This document shows positions 52,129-59,515 of a stretch of DNA of 64,000 nt, in pieces. This DNA is from Desulfonauticus sp. (GTDB lineage Bacteria > Desulfobacterota > Desulfovibrionia > Desulfovibrionales > Desulfonatronovibrionaceae). Both the position numbers and the translations under genes were made by a program. Within the stretch, counting starts at the first letter, position 1, and each line of letters begins with the position of its first letter. The notes below the pieces were generated by a model, which saw only the letters and a list, made by a program, of their open reading frames with translations, searched no databases and was not told the origin of the DNA. Location: NCBI GenBank assembly GCA_030950395.1, contig JAUZRP010000050.1, positions 1 to 64,000 on the forward strand, read 5' to 3'.

Positions 52129-52572
52129 ATGAAGTTTATAACTATCTTTAGCCTGCTTTCTATCTTATCTTTTTCCTTTTGTTGGGCGGGAGAATATGTG
52201 GGATCAAAAAAATGTGGAGAATGTCATGAAACAGAATATAAGAATTTCATTACTTATTCTAAAAAAGCGAAAAGTTATGAACACATAAAGAAAATGTTTC
52301 CCAAATTAACTCCAGCTGAAAAAGAGCAGTGTTTTAGGTGTCATACTACGGCTTATAAACGTGGAGGGTTTATTTCCTATGCAAAAACTCCCCACTTAAG
52401 CGATGTTGGGTGTGAAACTTGTCATGGGCCGGGAAGAAAACACGTAGAATCTGGCGGAGATCCAGAATTCATTAGATTAAAACCTTCTCTTAAACAATGT
52501 GCTAAATGTCATAATACAGAAAGAGTAAGAGATTTTAGGTTTAGACCCTTATTATATGGTGGAGTACATTAA
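52129..52572 (+). CDS. periplasmic tetraheme cytochrome c (cytochrome c554-like)
   Basis: This 147-residue exported cytochrome has a signal peptide (IFSLLSILSFSFCWA) and four CxxCH sites: CGECH, CFRCH, CETCH and CAKCH. The opening YVGSKKCGECHETEYKNF and the TCHGPGRKHVE segment are typical of the cytochrome c554 family of multiheme electron carriers. It ends RPLLYGGVH. GGAGGAGG precedes the ATG. The adjacent upstream gene is a heme-containing chemoreceptor, and a strong hairpin ends the unit. Confidence 0.88.
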   Translation: MKFITIFSLLSILSFSFCWAGEYVGSKKCGECHETEYKNFITYSKKAKSYEHIKKMFPKLTPAEKEQCFRCHTTAYKRGGFISYAKTPHLSDVGCETCHGPGRKHVESGGDPEFIRLKPSLKQCAKCHNTERVRDFRFRPLLYGGVH

Positions 52573-52614
52573 AGGAGTGATTACGTATTATTTACCGTAC
52601 CATTAGAATTAAGG

Positions 52615-52652
52615 AAGGGGCAACGTTATAAGTAGTTGCCCCTTATTTGTTT
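52615..52652 (+). terminator. intrinsic terminator after the cytochrome gene
   Basis: AAGGGGCAAC (52615-52624) and GTTGCCCCTT (52635-52644) form a perfect 10-bp stem with a 10-base loop, followed by ATTTGTTTG. It lies between convergent genes, so it may serve both directions; on the minus strand the stem is followed by CCTTAATT. Confidence 0.85.
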
Positions 52653-52662
52653 GTTTAATGTT

Positions 52663-53790
52663 TTAATAAACTTGCACGCCGCCACTTACAGGTTTCCTCT
52701 CTTTATTTTGATGTAAAATACGTATTTGTTGGCGTAATCTTTGAGCATCTCTGATTTTTTTGTTAATTCTAACTTTTGCCTCAATATAAATGTCTTTATC
52801 TTTATAACGAAGTGCCTCTGTATAATACTTTTTAGCTTGTAAAAGACTTGCTAAATCACCTTTGGCTTCATAAGCAACACCTAGATTATAAAGAGCAGCA
52901 GTACAATGGGGCTTTTTGTCTAAAACACTTTTCCATAGTTCTATAGCATCTTCCCAGTCTCCTCTTTCAGCCAATTTCACTCCCTGCTTTACCTGAGAAG
53001 GTCCACTTTTATCTAAGACTACTTCTATAATATATCTGGTAGGCGCTATCTTTGCTACCAATTTAGTTGCAGCTTCCTTTGCCAACTCACTTATAGTCTC
53101 TTCTGGAGTAGGCAGTTCATCCAAAGTATGTCCACCTGCACCTAAAATTCCTAAAAGTCCCCCTTGTGCTTCATTTTTACCTCCATATTTTTGTTTAAAA
53201 TTTACACTGACTTGTTTAGTGGCTAAAATTTTTCTAGTGTTTAGATCAATAACTTTAATAGCGGCTGTAAGACAAGCAGTACGAATAATATATGGTACAG
53301 GTCGTAATACTGTTCTCATTATTTCTTCATCTACCCATTCAGTTTTGCCTGTAAAAAGATTCTTTCGTTTTACTTTTTTATATCTTCCTGTACCTTCTTG
53401 CATTTTTACATGGTCATAACCCTTGATGTCTTTTATTTGGACTCTAACGTAACCAGCTATTGCTGCATCAGCCTGTATTTCTGCAAAAGCTGGGACAAAT
53501 CTTGGATCATCTATTTGTTCCCATTGTATTTTATCCAGAGCTTGGTTGTATCTCATATCTTTGAGCGTAAAATGCTTTACTTCGTCAAGTTTAGAATAGA
53601 ATTCTTCTCGCACTAAATCACCATATTTACCTTTAAAGGGCAAAATAGCTAATGTTCTTACTCCAGGCAACGCTACTTCTGCTGGTCTGATGGCTACCAG
53701 TCTTGCTTTAGGTGCACAAGAGAACATCAAAAATAAAAAACTAATAAAAAATAAGTAAACAGTTTGCTTAGAGTAGATTCTTACTCTCAT
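52663..53790 (-). CDS. lipoprotein with C-terminal TPR region
   Basis: This 375-residue exported lipoprotein has a signal with a lipobox ending FLFLMFSC, the Cys at about residue 25. After a short linker, VRTLAILPFKGKYGDLVREEF resembles the start of CsgG/LpoB-type domains (RVAVLPF...). The C-terminal 110 residues hold tetratricopeptide-like repeats (AERGDWEDAIELWKSVLDKKPHCTAALYNLG-type pattern, then a second helix pair). GGGAG precedes the ATG. It is 20 bp downstream of the FlgT-like gene on the same strand, so the two products probably act together in the envelope. Confidence 0.75.
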   Translation of the reverse strand: MRVRIYSKQTVYLFFISFLFLMFSCAPKARLVAIRPAEVALPGVRTLAILPFKGKYGDLVREEFYSKLDEVKHFTLKDMRYNQALDKIQWEQIDDPRFVPAFAEIQADAAIAGYVRVQIKDIKGYDHVKMQEGTGRYKKVKRKNLFTGKTEWVDEEIMRTVLRPVPYIIRTACLTAAIKVIDLNTRKILATKQVSVNFKQKYGGKNEAQGGLLGILGAGGHTLDELPTPEETISELAKEAATKLVAKIAPTRYIIEVVLDKSGPSQVKQGVKLAERGDWEDAIELWKSVLDKKPHCTAALYNLGVAYEAKGDLASLLQAKKYYTEALRYKDKDIYIEAKVRINKKIRDAQRLRQQIRILHQNKERKPVSGGVQVY

Positions 53791-53810
53791 TGTTATCTCC
53801 CATTAAATTT

Positions 53811-55016
53811 TTATTGAATATTTATATTGCTTTCGGAAAAAGGATTGGCTGTGCCTTTTTTAAAGAATAAAAACCTATTTCCTTTGGCTTGCTGCGTTTG
53901 AAAAGCGATGCCTTGTTGCTTCATTTTCATATATAATTGGCGTTGAAAATCGAATTTTTTCCCCTGATAATTTACATCTACTTGAAAATTGCCTGGAGTT
54001 TGTTGACGTACATTTACATCTTTGACTCCTGAAATATTTTGTAAGATATCATAGATAGTGTAAACTTCTTCTTCACTAAAATTTCTAAACCAAATATCAA
54101 ATCTTGCTCCACCATGTACTTGACGTTCAAAATAAGCTACTACATCCCCAATTAAGGCTTTAGCAACTGCTTTCCCAACTTTATCAGCTGCCTTTGCAGC
54201 CATCATATCTTCGTAGTAATTACCTGCAATTCTTTGGGTCCTAACGTATAAATCCCCATGTTTTTGGGCAATAACATCTCCAGTGGCTGGGGCAATGGCT
54301 CTTAAATCTACCTCTACTATCACTCCACCAAAGTATCTACTTCTACCCCCTTGTTTAACACCCACATGCACATCATACACCAGTAATAAATCTGCTCTAT
54401 ATTTCAAGGCTAAAGCAGATAGGTCACTCATATCAATATCAATACGTCCTGCCTGTTCAATTTCATTGTAAATGTTATTTACAAACATTTGATCCAAAAC
54501 AACAAAACCTTTTCTTGTAAATACACCTTGAATTGCTTGCTCAGCAGCAATTACTGCTCGAGAATGACGATAAGCGCTGGAACGAGTTCTTGGCAGATAA
54601 ATAGTCATAAATCGAGGATTACCTACTTGTTGTCTTAAAATACCTAACGCCCTAAGATCATTTTTAATATTTTCTACAGAGACTACTGCTTTTATTGTCA
54701 CCCTATACATATTGTTATTTGGACCTTCTGACAATATCTGATATTTTTTTACGTACCCTGAAGCTTGAGAGTAAATTTTATCAGATAACAATTGATAATT
54801 TTTTACAATAGTACTCGAGTCAATTAGGGTGCCAATCCCTTGTTCAACGGCATTTCTCAATGCTTGTTGAAGTGCTTGACTCCTGGCTTGTCCTATATTT
54901 CCCATAATAGGAGCCATCCCACTCACTACTACTTCTTGAGACGCCAAACATATTGCTGGTAATAAAAATAAAATTAATATCAGGGAATATTTCAACTTCC
55001 TAATATGAACTGTCAT
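53811..55016 (-). CDS. FlgT-like envelope protein
   Basis: This 401-residue protein has a signal peptide (YSLILILFLLPAICLA). The region VVVSGMAPIMGNIGQARSQALQQALRNAVEQG resembles the N-terminal domain of FlgT, the H-ring protein of the Vibrio flagellar motor, followed by a middle domain (DLSALALKYRADLLLVYDVHV) and a C-terminal domain with two alpha/beta repeats. Vibrio FlgT is of similar length. AAGGAGGG precedes the ATG. The lipoprotein with TPRs follows. A flagellar role is inference; it could instead serve a different envelope complex. Confidence 0.6.
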   Translation of the reverse strand: MTVHIRKLKYSLILILFLLPAICLASQEVVVSGMAPIMGNIGQARSQALQQALRNAVEQGIGTLIDSSTIVKNYQLLSDKIYSQASGYVKKYQILSEGPNNNMYRVTIKAVVSVENIKNDLRALGILRQQVGNPRFMTIYLPRTRSSAYRHSRAVIAAEQAIQGVFTRKGFVVLDQMFVNNIYNEIEQAGRIDIDMSDLSALALKYRADLLLVYDVHVGVKQGGRSRYFGGVIVEVDLRAIAPATGDVIAQKHGDLYVRTQRIAGNYYEDMMAAKAADKVGKAVAKALIGDVVAYFERQVHGGARFDIWFRNFSEEEVYTIYDILQNISGVKDVNVRQQTPGNFQVDVNYQGKKFDFQRQLYMKMKQQGIAFQTQQAKGNRFLFFKKGTANPFSESNINIQ

Positions 55017-55280
55017 GTCTTCACCCTCCTTTTTGATAACTAAAGTTTAGCAAGTATGATAGATAAAAATAATTTTTATGACAACTCTTTTTTTTATTTA
55101 TTTGATTAAATTTAATGAACGATAGACAAAAAGTTTATTTTTCGGTTAGTTATAATAAAATGCTTTTAGTTAATAATTTTTTTACAAATTACAAGTTGAC
55201 GTTAAAATTTTTATATTTAAAAACTAACCACTGTTAGCTTTAAAACTAGCTTCATTAGAAGCTAAAACTGCAGATAAAAC

Positions 55281-55401
55281 TGCAAAAGACCAAAGTTTGT
55301 TTTTTTGAACAAATCATTTAATTATAACCAAATTAAATTATTGAAAAATTTTCTCATTAAATTTGTATTTACCTGCTTAAAACAATTTTTGCAGTTACAT
55401 A
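55281..55401 (+). repeat. dispersed intergenic element, copy 2
   Basis: This lies in a 576-bp gap (55017-55592) without genes. TGCAAAAGACCAAAGTTTG at 55281 matches copy 1 at 292; TAACCAAATTAA at 55325 matches TAACCAGATTAA at 338; and TGCTTAAAACAATTTTTGCA at 55374 matches 358. The spacing between the second and third block is 27 bp longer than in copy 1. A TAGCTTC-ATTA-GAAGCTA hairpin (55247-55264) lies just before it. Confidence 0.4.
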
Positions 55402-55517
55402 TTTTACCTTCATAGGGTTAATTTGCAAAATTTAAACTTAAAGGAATTGTAAGAAATTTAATAACTAGGTAAAAGAATTTCAAAATTCTTATTTATGGGA
55501 GAAATATATTGACAACA

Positions 55518-55546
55518 TTGACAAAAATTAAGAATAAGTTGATATG
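55518..55546 (+). promoter_or_regulatory. candidate sigma-70-type promoter of the TIGR00266 gene
   Basis: TTGACA at 55518-55523 is followed after 17 bp by GATATG at 55541-55546, a partial -10 match, 47 bp before the ATG. A second TTGACA overlaps upstream at 55509. Confidence 0.35.
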
Positions 55547-55592
55547 TTTAATTTATGTGGTGGGGTAGAATGTAAACCTGGAGGAAAAAATT

Positions 55593-56384
55593 ATGCAATG
55601 TCATGAAATAGATTATCAAATCATAGGCAATGATCTGCAAGTTGTAGAAATAGAGCTAGATCCCTCAGAAACTGTGATTGCAGAGGCAGGGGGTATGGTG
55701 TGGATGGAGGATGGGATTTCTTTTGAGGCTAAAATGGGAGATGGCTCTGATGCCAATAGTGGTTTTTGGGGAAAGGTATTGAATGCGGGAAAACGCTTGC
55801 TTACAGGAGAAAGTCTTTTTCTTACTCATTTTACCAATACAAGTTCAAGTAAGAGGCATATTGCCTTTGGAGCTCCTTATCCTGGGAACATTATCCCTGT
55901 AAATCTGGCAGAGCACCAAAATAAGATCATCTGTCAAAAGGATGCCTTTTTGTGCGCATCTTTTGGAACAAAGTTGGATATTGTTTTTAACCAAAAAATA
56001 GGCACAGGGCTTTTTGGGGGCGAAGGCTTTATTATGGAATCTTTAGAAGGAGATGGATTAGCCTTTTTACATGCTGGTGGAACTATAGTGAAAAAAGAAT
56101 TAAAAGGAGAAAAGATTTACGTAGATACAGGTTGTCTTGTGGCTTATACTACGAGCATTAACTTTGGCATAGAGCGGGTGAAAAATTTAAAATCTTTGTT
56201 TTTTGGAGGAGAAGGAATATTTTTGGCCGTATTAGAAGGTGAAGGTACGGTTTACTTACAAAGTCTACCTTTCTCCAAATTAGCCGATCGTATTCTTGCC
56301 AATGCCCCTAGTGTGGGTGGCAAACAAACAGGAGAGGGCTCTATACTTGGGGGAGTAGCTGATATATTTGAAAGCGATGATTAA
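55593..56384 (+). CDS. TIGR00266/AIM24 family protein
   Basis: This 263-residue protein belongs to the TIGR00266 (DUF124, AIM24) family of beta-rich trimeric proteins with unknown role. Family features are [21 protein letters not shown], a Gly-rich region ([22 protein letters not shown]), [20 protein letters not shown] and the second Gly block [21 protein letters not shown]. The GGAGG site precedes the ATG. It is a single-gene unit with a likely own promoter. Confidence 0.9.
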   Translation: MQCHEIDYQIIGNDLQVVEIELDPSETVIAEAGGMVWMEDGISFEAKMGDGSDANSGFWGKVLNAGKRLLTGESLFLTHFTNTSSSKRHIAFGAPYPGNIIPVNLAEHQNKIICQKDAFLCASFGTKLDIVFNQKIGTGLFGGEGFIMESLEGDGLAFLHAGGTIVKKELKGEKIYVDTGCLVAYTTSINFGIERVKNLKSLFFGGEGIFLAVLEGEGTVYLQSLPFSKLADRILANAPSVGGKQTGEGSILGGVADIFESDD

Positions 56385-56599
56385 AAAAGCTTAATATGAG
56401 CAGGACAGTAGCCTTAAAAATATTCATAGTAAACAGTTGAATGGGCAAATTTTTTATTCTAAAAGATAAGCAGAAACGTTGTCGCAATGTCTCTAGCAAT
56501 CACTACTAACTGTCACGTTTAATAATTATTAGGGCGTGAACGTTGGAGTTGAGTGTCCAAAGAAATAAATCATTAACCTAATTAAAAAAGGATTGAACA

Positions 56600-57574
56600 A
56601 TGTCTTTTTTTAGAGGAAGAAGGCTTAGACAAAACAAATCGTTACGAGAAATGGTTCAAGAAACTTATCTTAGGCCAGAAGATTTGGTGCAACCCTATTT
56701 TGTGGTGGAAACAGAAGATAAAGATTTTTGCCAAGAAATTTCCGCTATGCCTGGGCAATATCAGCTTTCTTTGTGCCAATTGGAGCAAAGAGTAGCTAGG
56801 GCCGTAGATTATGGTTTAAAGTCTATTATTTTATTTGGCATACCAAAGCAAAAAGACGACGTTGCTTCCTCTGCTTACCATCCTCAAGGTATTATTCAAA
56901 AAAGTGTGGAAACTCTGAAACGTAAATTTTCTGACCTAATTATTATTACTGATGTTTGTCTGTGTGAATACACTTCCCACGGACATTGTGGTCTTATAAA
57001 GAATCAATACGTGCAAAATGACCCTACTTTGGAACTTTTAGCCAAAACAGCTTTATCTCACGTAATGGCAGGAGCAGATATTGTTGCTCCTTCAGACATG
57101 ATGGATGGACGTATTTTGGCCATAAGAAAAGCATTGGACCAGCATAATTTTGTTGAGGTACCTATTATGTCTTATGCTGTAAAATATGCTTCTTCTTTTT
57201 ATGGCCCTTTTAGGGAAGCAGCAGAGAGCGCGCCTCAATTTGGGGATAGAAAATCGTATCAGATGAATCCAGCCAACAGTAATGAAGCTATTCTGGAAGC
57301 AGAAGCAGACCTAAAAGAAGGAGCTGATATCATTATGGTTAAACCTGCCTTGCCTTATTTAGATATCTTACGGAGGCTAAAAGATAGACTTTTTTGCCCC
57401 TTGGCCGCTTATCAGGTCAGTGGAGAATATAGTCAAATAAAAGCTGCTGCTTTAAAAGGCTGGATAGAGGAAAAGGCAGTAGTGTTAGAAAGCTTGCTGT
57501 CTATAAAAAGAGCAGGGGCAAAGATTATTTTAACCTATTTTGCAGAGCAAGTTTTAAAACAAAAGTGGCTCTAA
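56600..57574 (+). CDS. hemB: porphobilinogen synthase (delta-aminolevulinate dehydratase)
   Basis: HemB condenses two 5-aminolevulinate molecules to porphobilinogen for heme, siroheme and corrin synthesis. The 324-residue TIM barrel has the zinc-type Cys loop ITDVCLCEYTSHGHCG, the Lys of SYAVKYASSFYGPFREA, and the Schiff-base Lys of IIMVKPALPYLDI. YQVSGEYSQIKAAA is the C-terminal family segment. The Cys loop means it is the zinc-dependent type. AAAGGATTGAACA precedes the ATG. The downstream gene is convergent. Confidence 0.96.
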   Translation: MSFFRGRRLRQNKSLREMVQETYLRPEDLVQPYFVVETEDKDFCQEISAMPGQYQLSLCQLEQRVARAVDYGLKSIILFGIPKQKDDVASSAYHPQGIIQKSVETLKRKFSDLIIITDVCLCEYTSHGHCGLIKNQYVQNDPTLELLAKTALSHVMAGADIVAPSDMMDGRILAIRKALDQHNFVEVPIMSYAVKYASSFYGPFREAAESAPQFGDRKSYQMNPANSNEAILEAEADLKEGADIIMVKPALPYLDILRRLKDRLFCPLAAYQVSGEYSQIKAAALKGWIEEKAVVLESLLSIKRAGAKIILTYFAEQVLKQKWL

Positions 57575-57651
57575 TCTACTTTTTTATTTTGCTCCTGTCT
57601 TTTGCAGCAGTAGAGATGTCATTAATGGATCTGAATGTTCCTTGCTTCAGG

Positions 57652-58371
57652 TTAATAACAGGTTGTTATAACCAAAACACCTTTTTCTGCAGCCTGTTTT
57701 TCTAATTGATCTGTTATTTCTACACCTACCACAACAGGGATAACTTCTTTGTCGAATAAGCGACTGAGGATCTCTGCTCGTTGTTTGGCTCGGATTAAAT
57801 CTTTTTCGTAAATAGCGTAAGATATTTCTCCAGCCAAGACGACAGGTTTTCTGGTCTTCTTGATTTCACCCTGTACTACTATATCAAGATTAAACAGCAT
57901 TTCTCTTTCTTCTTCATTTATTATGCCTTTGTCCTCAGCATCGTCAATAATAGAGACTAATTTATCCCAATCAATAAGCCTGCATTTTTTTAAAATGCGA
58001 CCAAAATAAGCAGGATATTTTTCTCTAATAGTGCGTTCAAAATCCCTGCCTTTGAACCGGCCAAACTCTCCCTTTAAATAAGACATGTCTTTCTTTAAAA
58101 TAGCTACGTCGTATTTTAAAATAGCTACGTCTTGTTTTAAAATAGCTACGTCCTGTTCTAAATTTTCTACCCTTTTTAAAAGTTCGTCAAACTTTTTGGG
58201 AAGTTCTAGCAGTTCAGACGTGAGGATTATTTTTCTAATCTCCTCTAACCATTCAGGATTTTCTTTTAAAGCTTTTATGATATCGGCAAAAGTTTCTATT
58301 TTGTAGCGTTTCATATCTTCTAAACAAGGACTTGGTGTGGGTTCTTCTAGTTTATGAGCCAGGTTCATCAA
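57652..58371 (-). CDS. coiled-coil protein with nuclease-like C-terminus (DUF3782-like)
   Basis: This 239-residue soluble protein has an N-terminal helical region with heptad repeats (VENLEQ, DVAILKQ, DVAILKY, DVAILKK, DMSYLKG) at about residues 88-120, encoded by a 21-bp tandem repeat. The C-terminal half (FGRFKGRDFERTI, then LDIVVQGEI, VVLAGEISYAIY, IPVVVG) resembles the PD-(D/E)XK-like DUF3782 family, often found in thermophiles and cyanobacteria. The E-x-S spot replaces the usual E-x-K, so nuclease activity is uncertain. It is convergent with hemB. Two other starts are possible: MMNLA or MNLA. Confidence 0.7.
   Translation of the reverse strand: MMNLAHKLEEPTPSPCLEDMKRYKIETFADIIKALKENPEWLEEIRKIILTSELLELPKKFDELLKRVENLEQDVAILKQDVAILKYDVAILKKDMSYLKGEFGRFKGRDFERTIREKYPAYFGRILKKCRLIDWDKLVSIIDDAEDKGIINEEEREMLFNLDIVVQGEIKKTRKPVVLAGEISYAIYEKDLIRAKQRAEILSRLFDKEVIPVVVGVEITDQLEKQAAEKGVLVITTCY
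58097..58159 (-). repeat. 21-bp tandem repeat in the coiled coil
   Basis: Three near-identical 21-bp units (58097-58117, 58118-58138, 58139-58159) share the core AAAATAGCTACGTC and differ at two to four bases. Each encodes one heptad, xDVAILK on the minus strand. The unit length matches one coiled-coil turn pair, so copy number can vary in frame. Confidence 0.85.
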
Positions 58372-58533
58372 AAAATTCCTCCAAATAATCTTTTAAGAGA
58401 CATTTGTCATGGAAAACGTAATTTGAATGTGGTTATTTTAGGGTATAAAATAAGCTAATTTTTTTTTATGGTCAACTAAACAAGATGTTTTTTAGGCAAT
58501 TGGAGCAAAAGTTATAGATAGGCTGGCTAAATT

Positions 58534-59502
58534 TTAAAAAGCCATTTTTTTTAGTCCATTTACAATGGCAGCAGCTACGCTACTTCCCCCTCTTGGACCA
58601 TGGTTAGAGATATAAATTAAGTCACTTTGCATTAATTCTTTTTTACTAGAACACGCCCCAACAAAGCCCACAGGTACTCCTATGACTAAAGACGGACGGA
58701 TTTGTTCTTCTTTAGCTAGACGAAGTACTTCCTGCAATCCTGTAGGAGCATTGCCTATGACCACTAAGGACTGGTGCAAGCGCTGCCCAAAATAGAGAAA
58801 ATTTGCCCTTGCCCGAGTAGTGTTTTTTTGTTTGGCCAAAAGTTTTACTTCCTCTGTGTCTATGGCGCAAAATACATTATCTAGGCCTGTGAGGCCTGCT
58901 TTTACCATGTGCACGTCGCAAAAAATAGGAGCTTTTTGCTTAATAAGGTTAACCCCTACGGACACAGCCTCTGGATGAAATTTTAGGCTGGATATAAAAG
59001 AAAAATCACAGGTTGCGTGAATAACTCTGGTTAAGATTTTTTTTTCTGCTGTAGAGAAATTAGAGTTTAGCAAAAAATCTTCTATAAAACTAAAACTATT
59101 CTTTTCTATTTCTGTTGGCTCTAAATTTCGTTGAACACAATTTATGTGGGTAGTAAGATGTTCAAAAATGAGCTCTTCTAATAAGGGCTCCTGACCAAAA
59201 ATAGGCAAAAGCTCTATGCTAATCCCTTTGAATTTGTGCTCTAATTGTTCCAACTGCAAGGGTAATTCGTGTTGGATATGTACCCCTGGACTTAAAAAAA
59301 AAGGATAAACCCAAATTTTTTTTACTCCAGCACCAACTAGCTCAGCTATCACTTCTTTTAAATTGGGGCTGGCCAGAGAAAAAAATGCAGCTCTAACCAG
59401 AATAAAAGGAAAACGCTTGGCCACTCTCTGGACTAGCTCCAAGAAATTTTTTTGGGCATCAAGGTGACGGCTACCATGCCCCAAAATAATAATACCCCTC
59501 AT
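58534..59502 (-). CDS. CbiX-CbiC fusion: sirohydrochlorin cobaltochelatase and precorrin-8X methylmutase
   Basis: The first ~125 residues are a short CbiX chelatase (ILGHGSRHLDAQKNF, FFLSPGVHIQHELP), inserting cobalt into sirohydrochlorin. From about residue 150 a CbiC/CobH methylmutase follows (VIHATCDFSFISSLKFHPEAV, FCDVHMVKAGL, VIGNAPTGLQEVLRLAK, PVGFVGACSSKKEL, ISNHGPRGGSSVAAA). Both are steps of corrin synthesis. ATG 59502 (322 residues) has GAGGT 10 bases upstream; a TTG at 59526 would overlap sbcC. The GHGSRH and HP/NAPT motifs support both activities. It follows sbcC closely. Confidence 0.88.
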   Translation of the reverse strand: MRGIIILGHGSRHLDAQKNFLELVQRVAKRFPFILVRAAFFSLASPNLKEVIAELVGAGVKKIWVYPFFLSPGVHIQHELPLQLEQLEHKFKGISIELLPIFGQEPLLEELIFEHLTTHINCVQRNLEPTEIEKNSFSFIEDFLLNSNFSTAEKKILTRVIHATCDFSFISSLKFHPEAVSVGVNLIKQKAPIFCDVHMVKAGLTGLDNVFCAIDTEEVKLLAKQKNTTRARANFLYFGQRLHQSLVVIGNAPTGLQEVLRLAKEEQIRPSLVIGVPVGFVGACSSKKELMQSDLIYISNHGPRGGSSVAAAIVNGLKKMAF

Positions 59503-59515
59503 TTTGCTTGTTACC

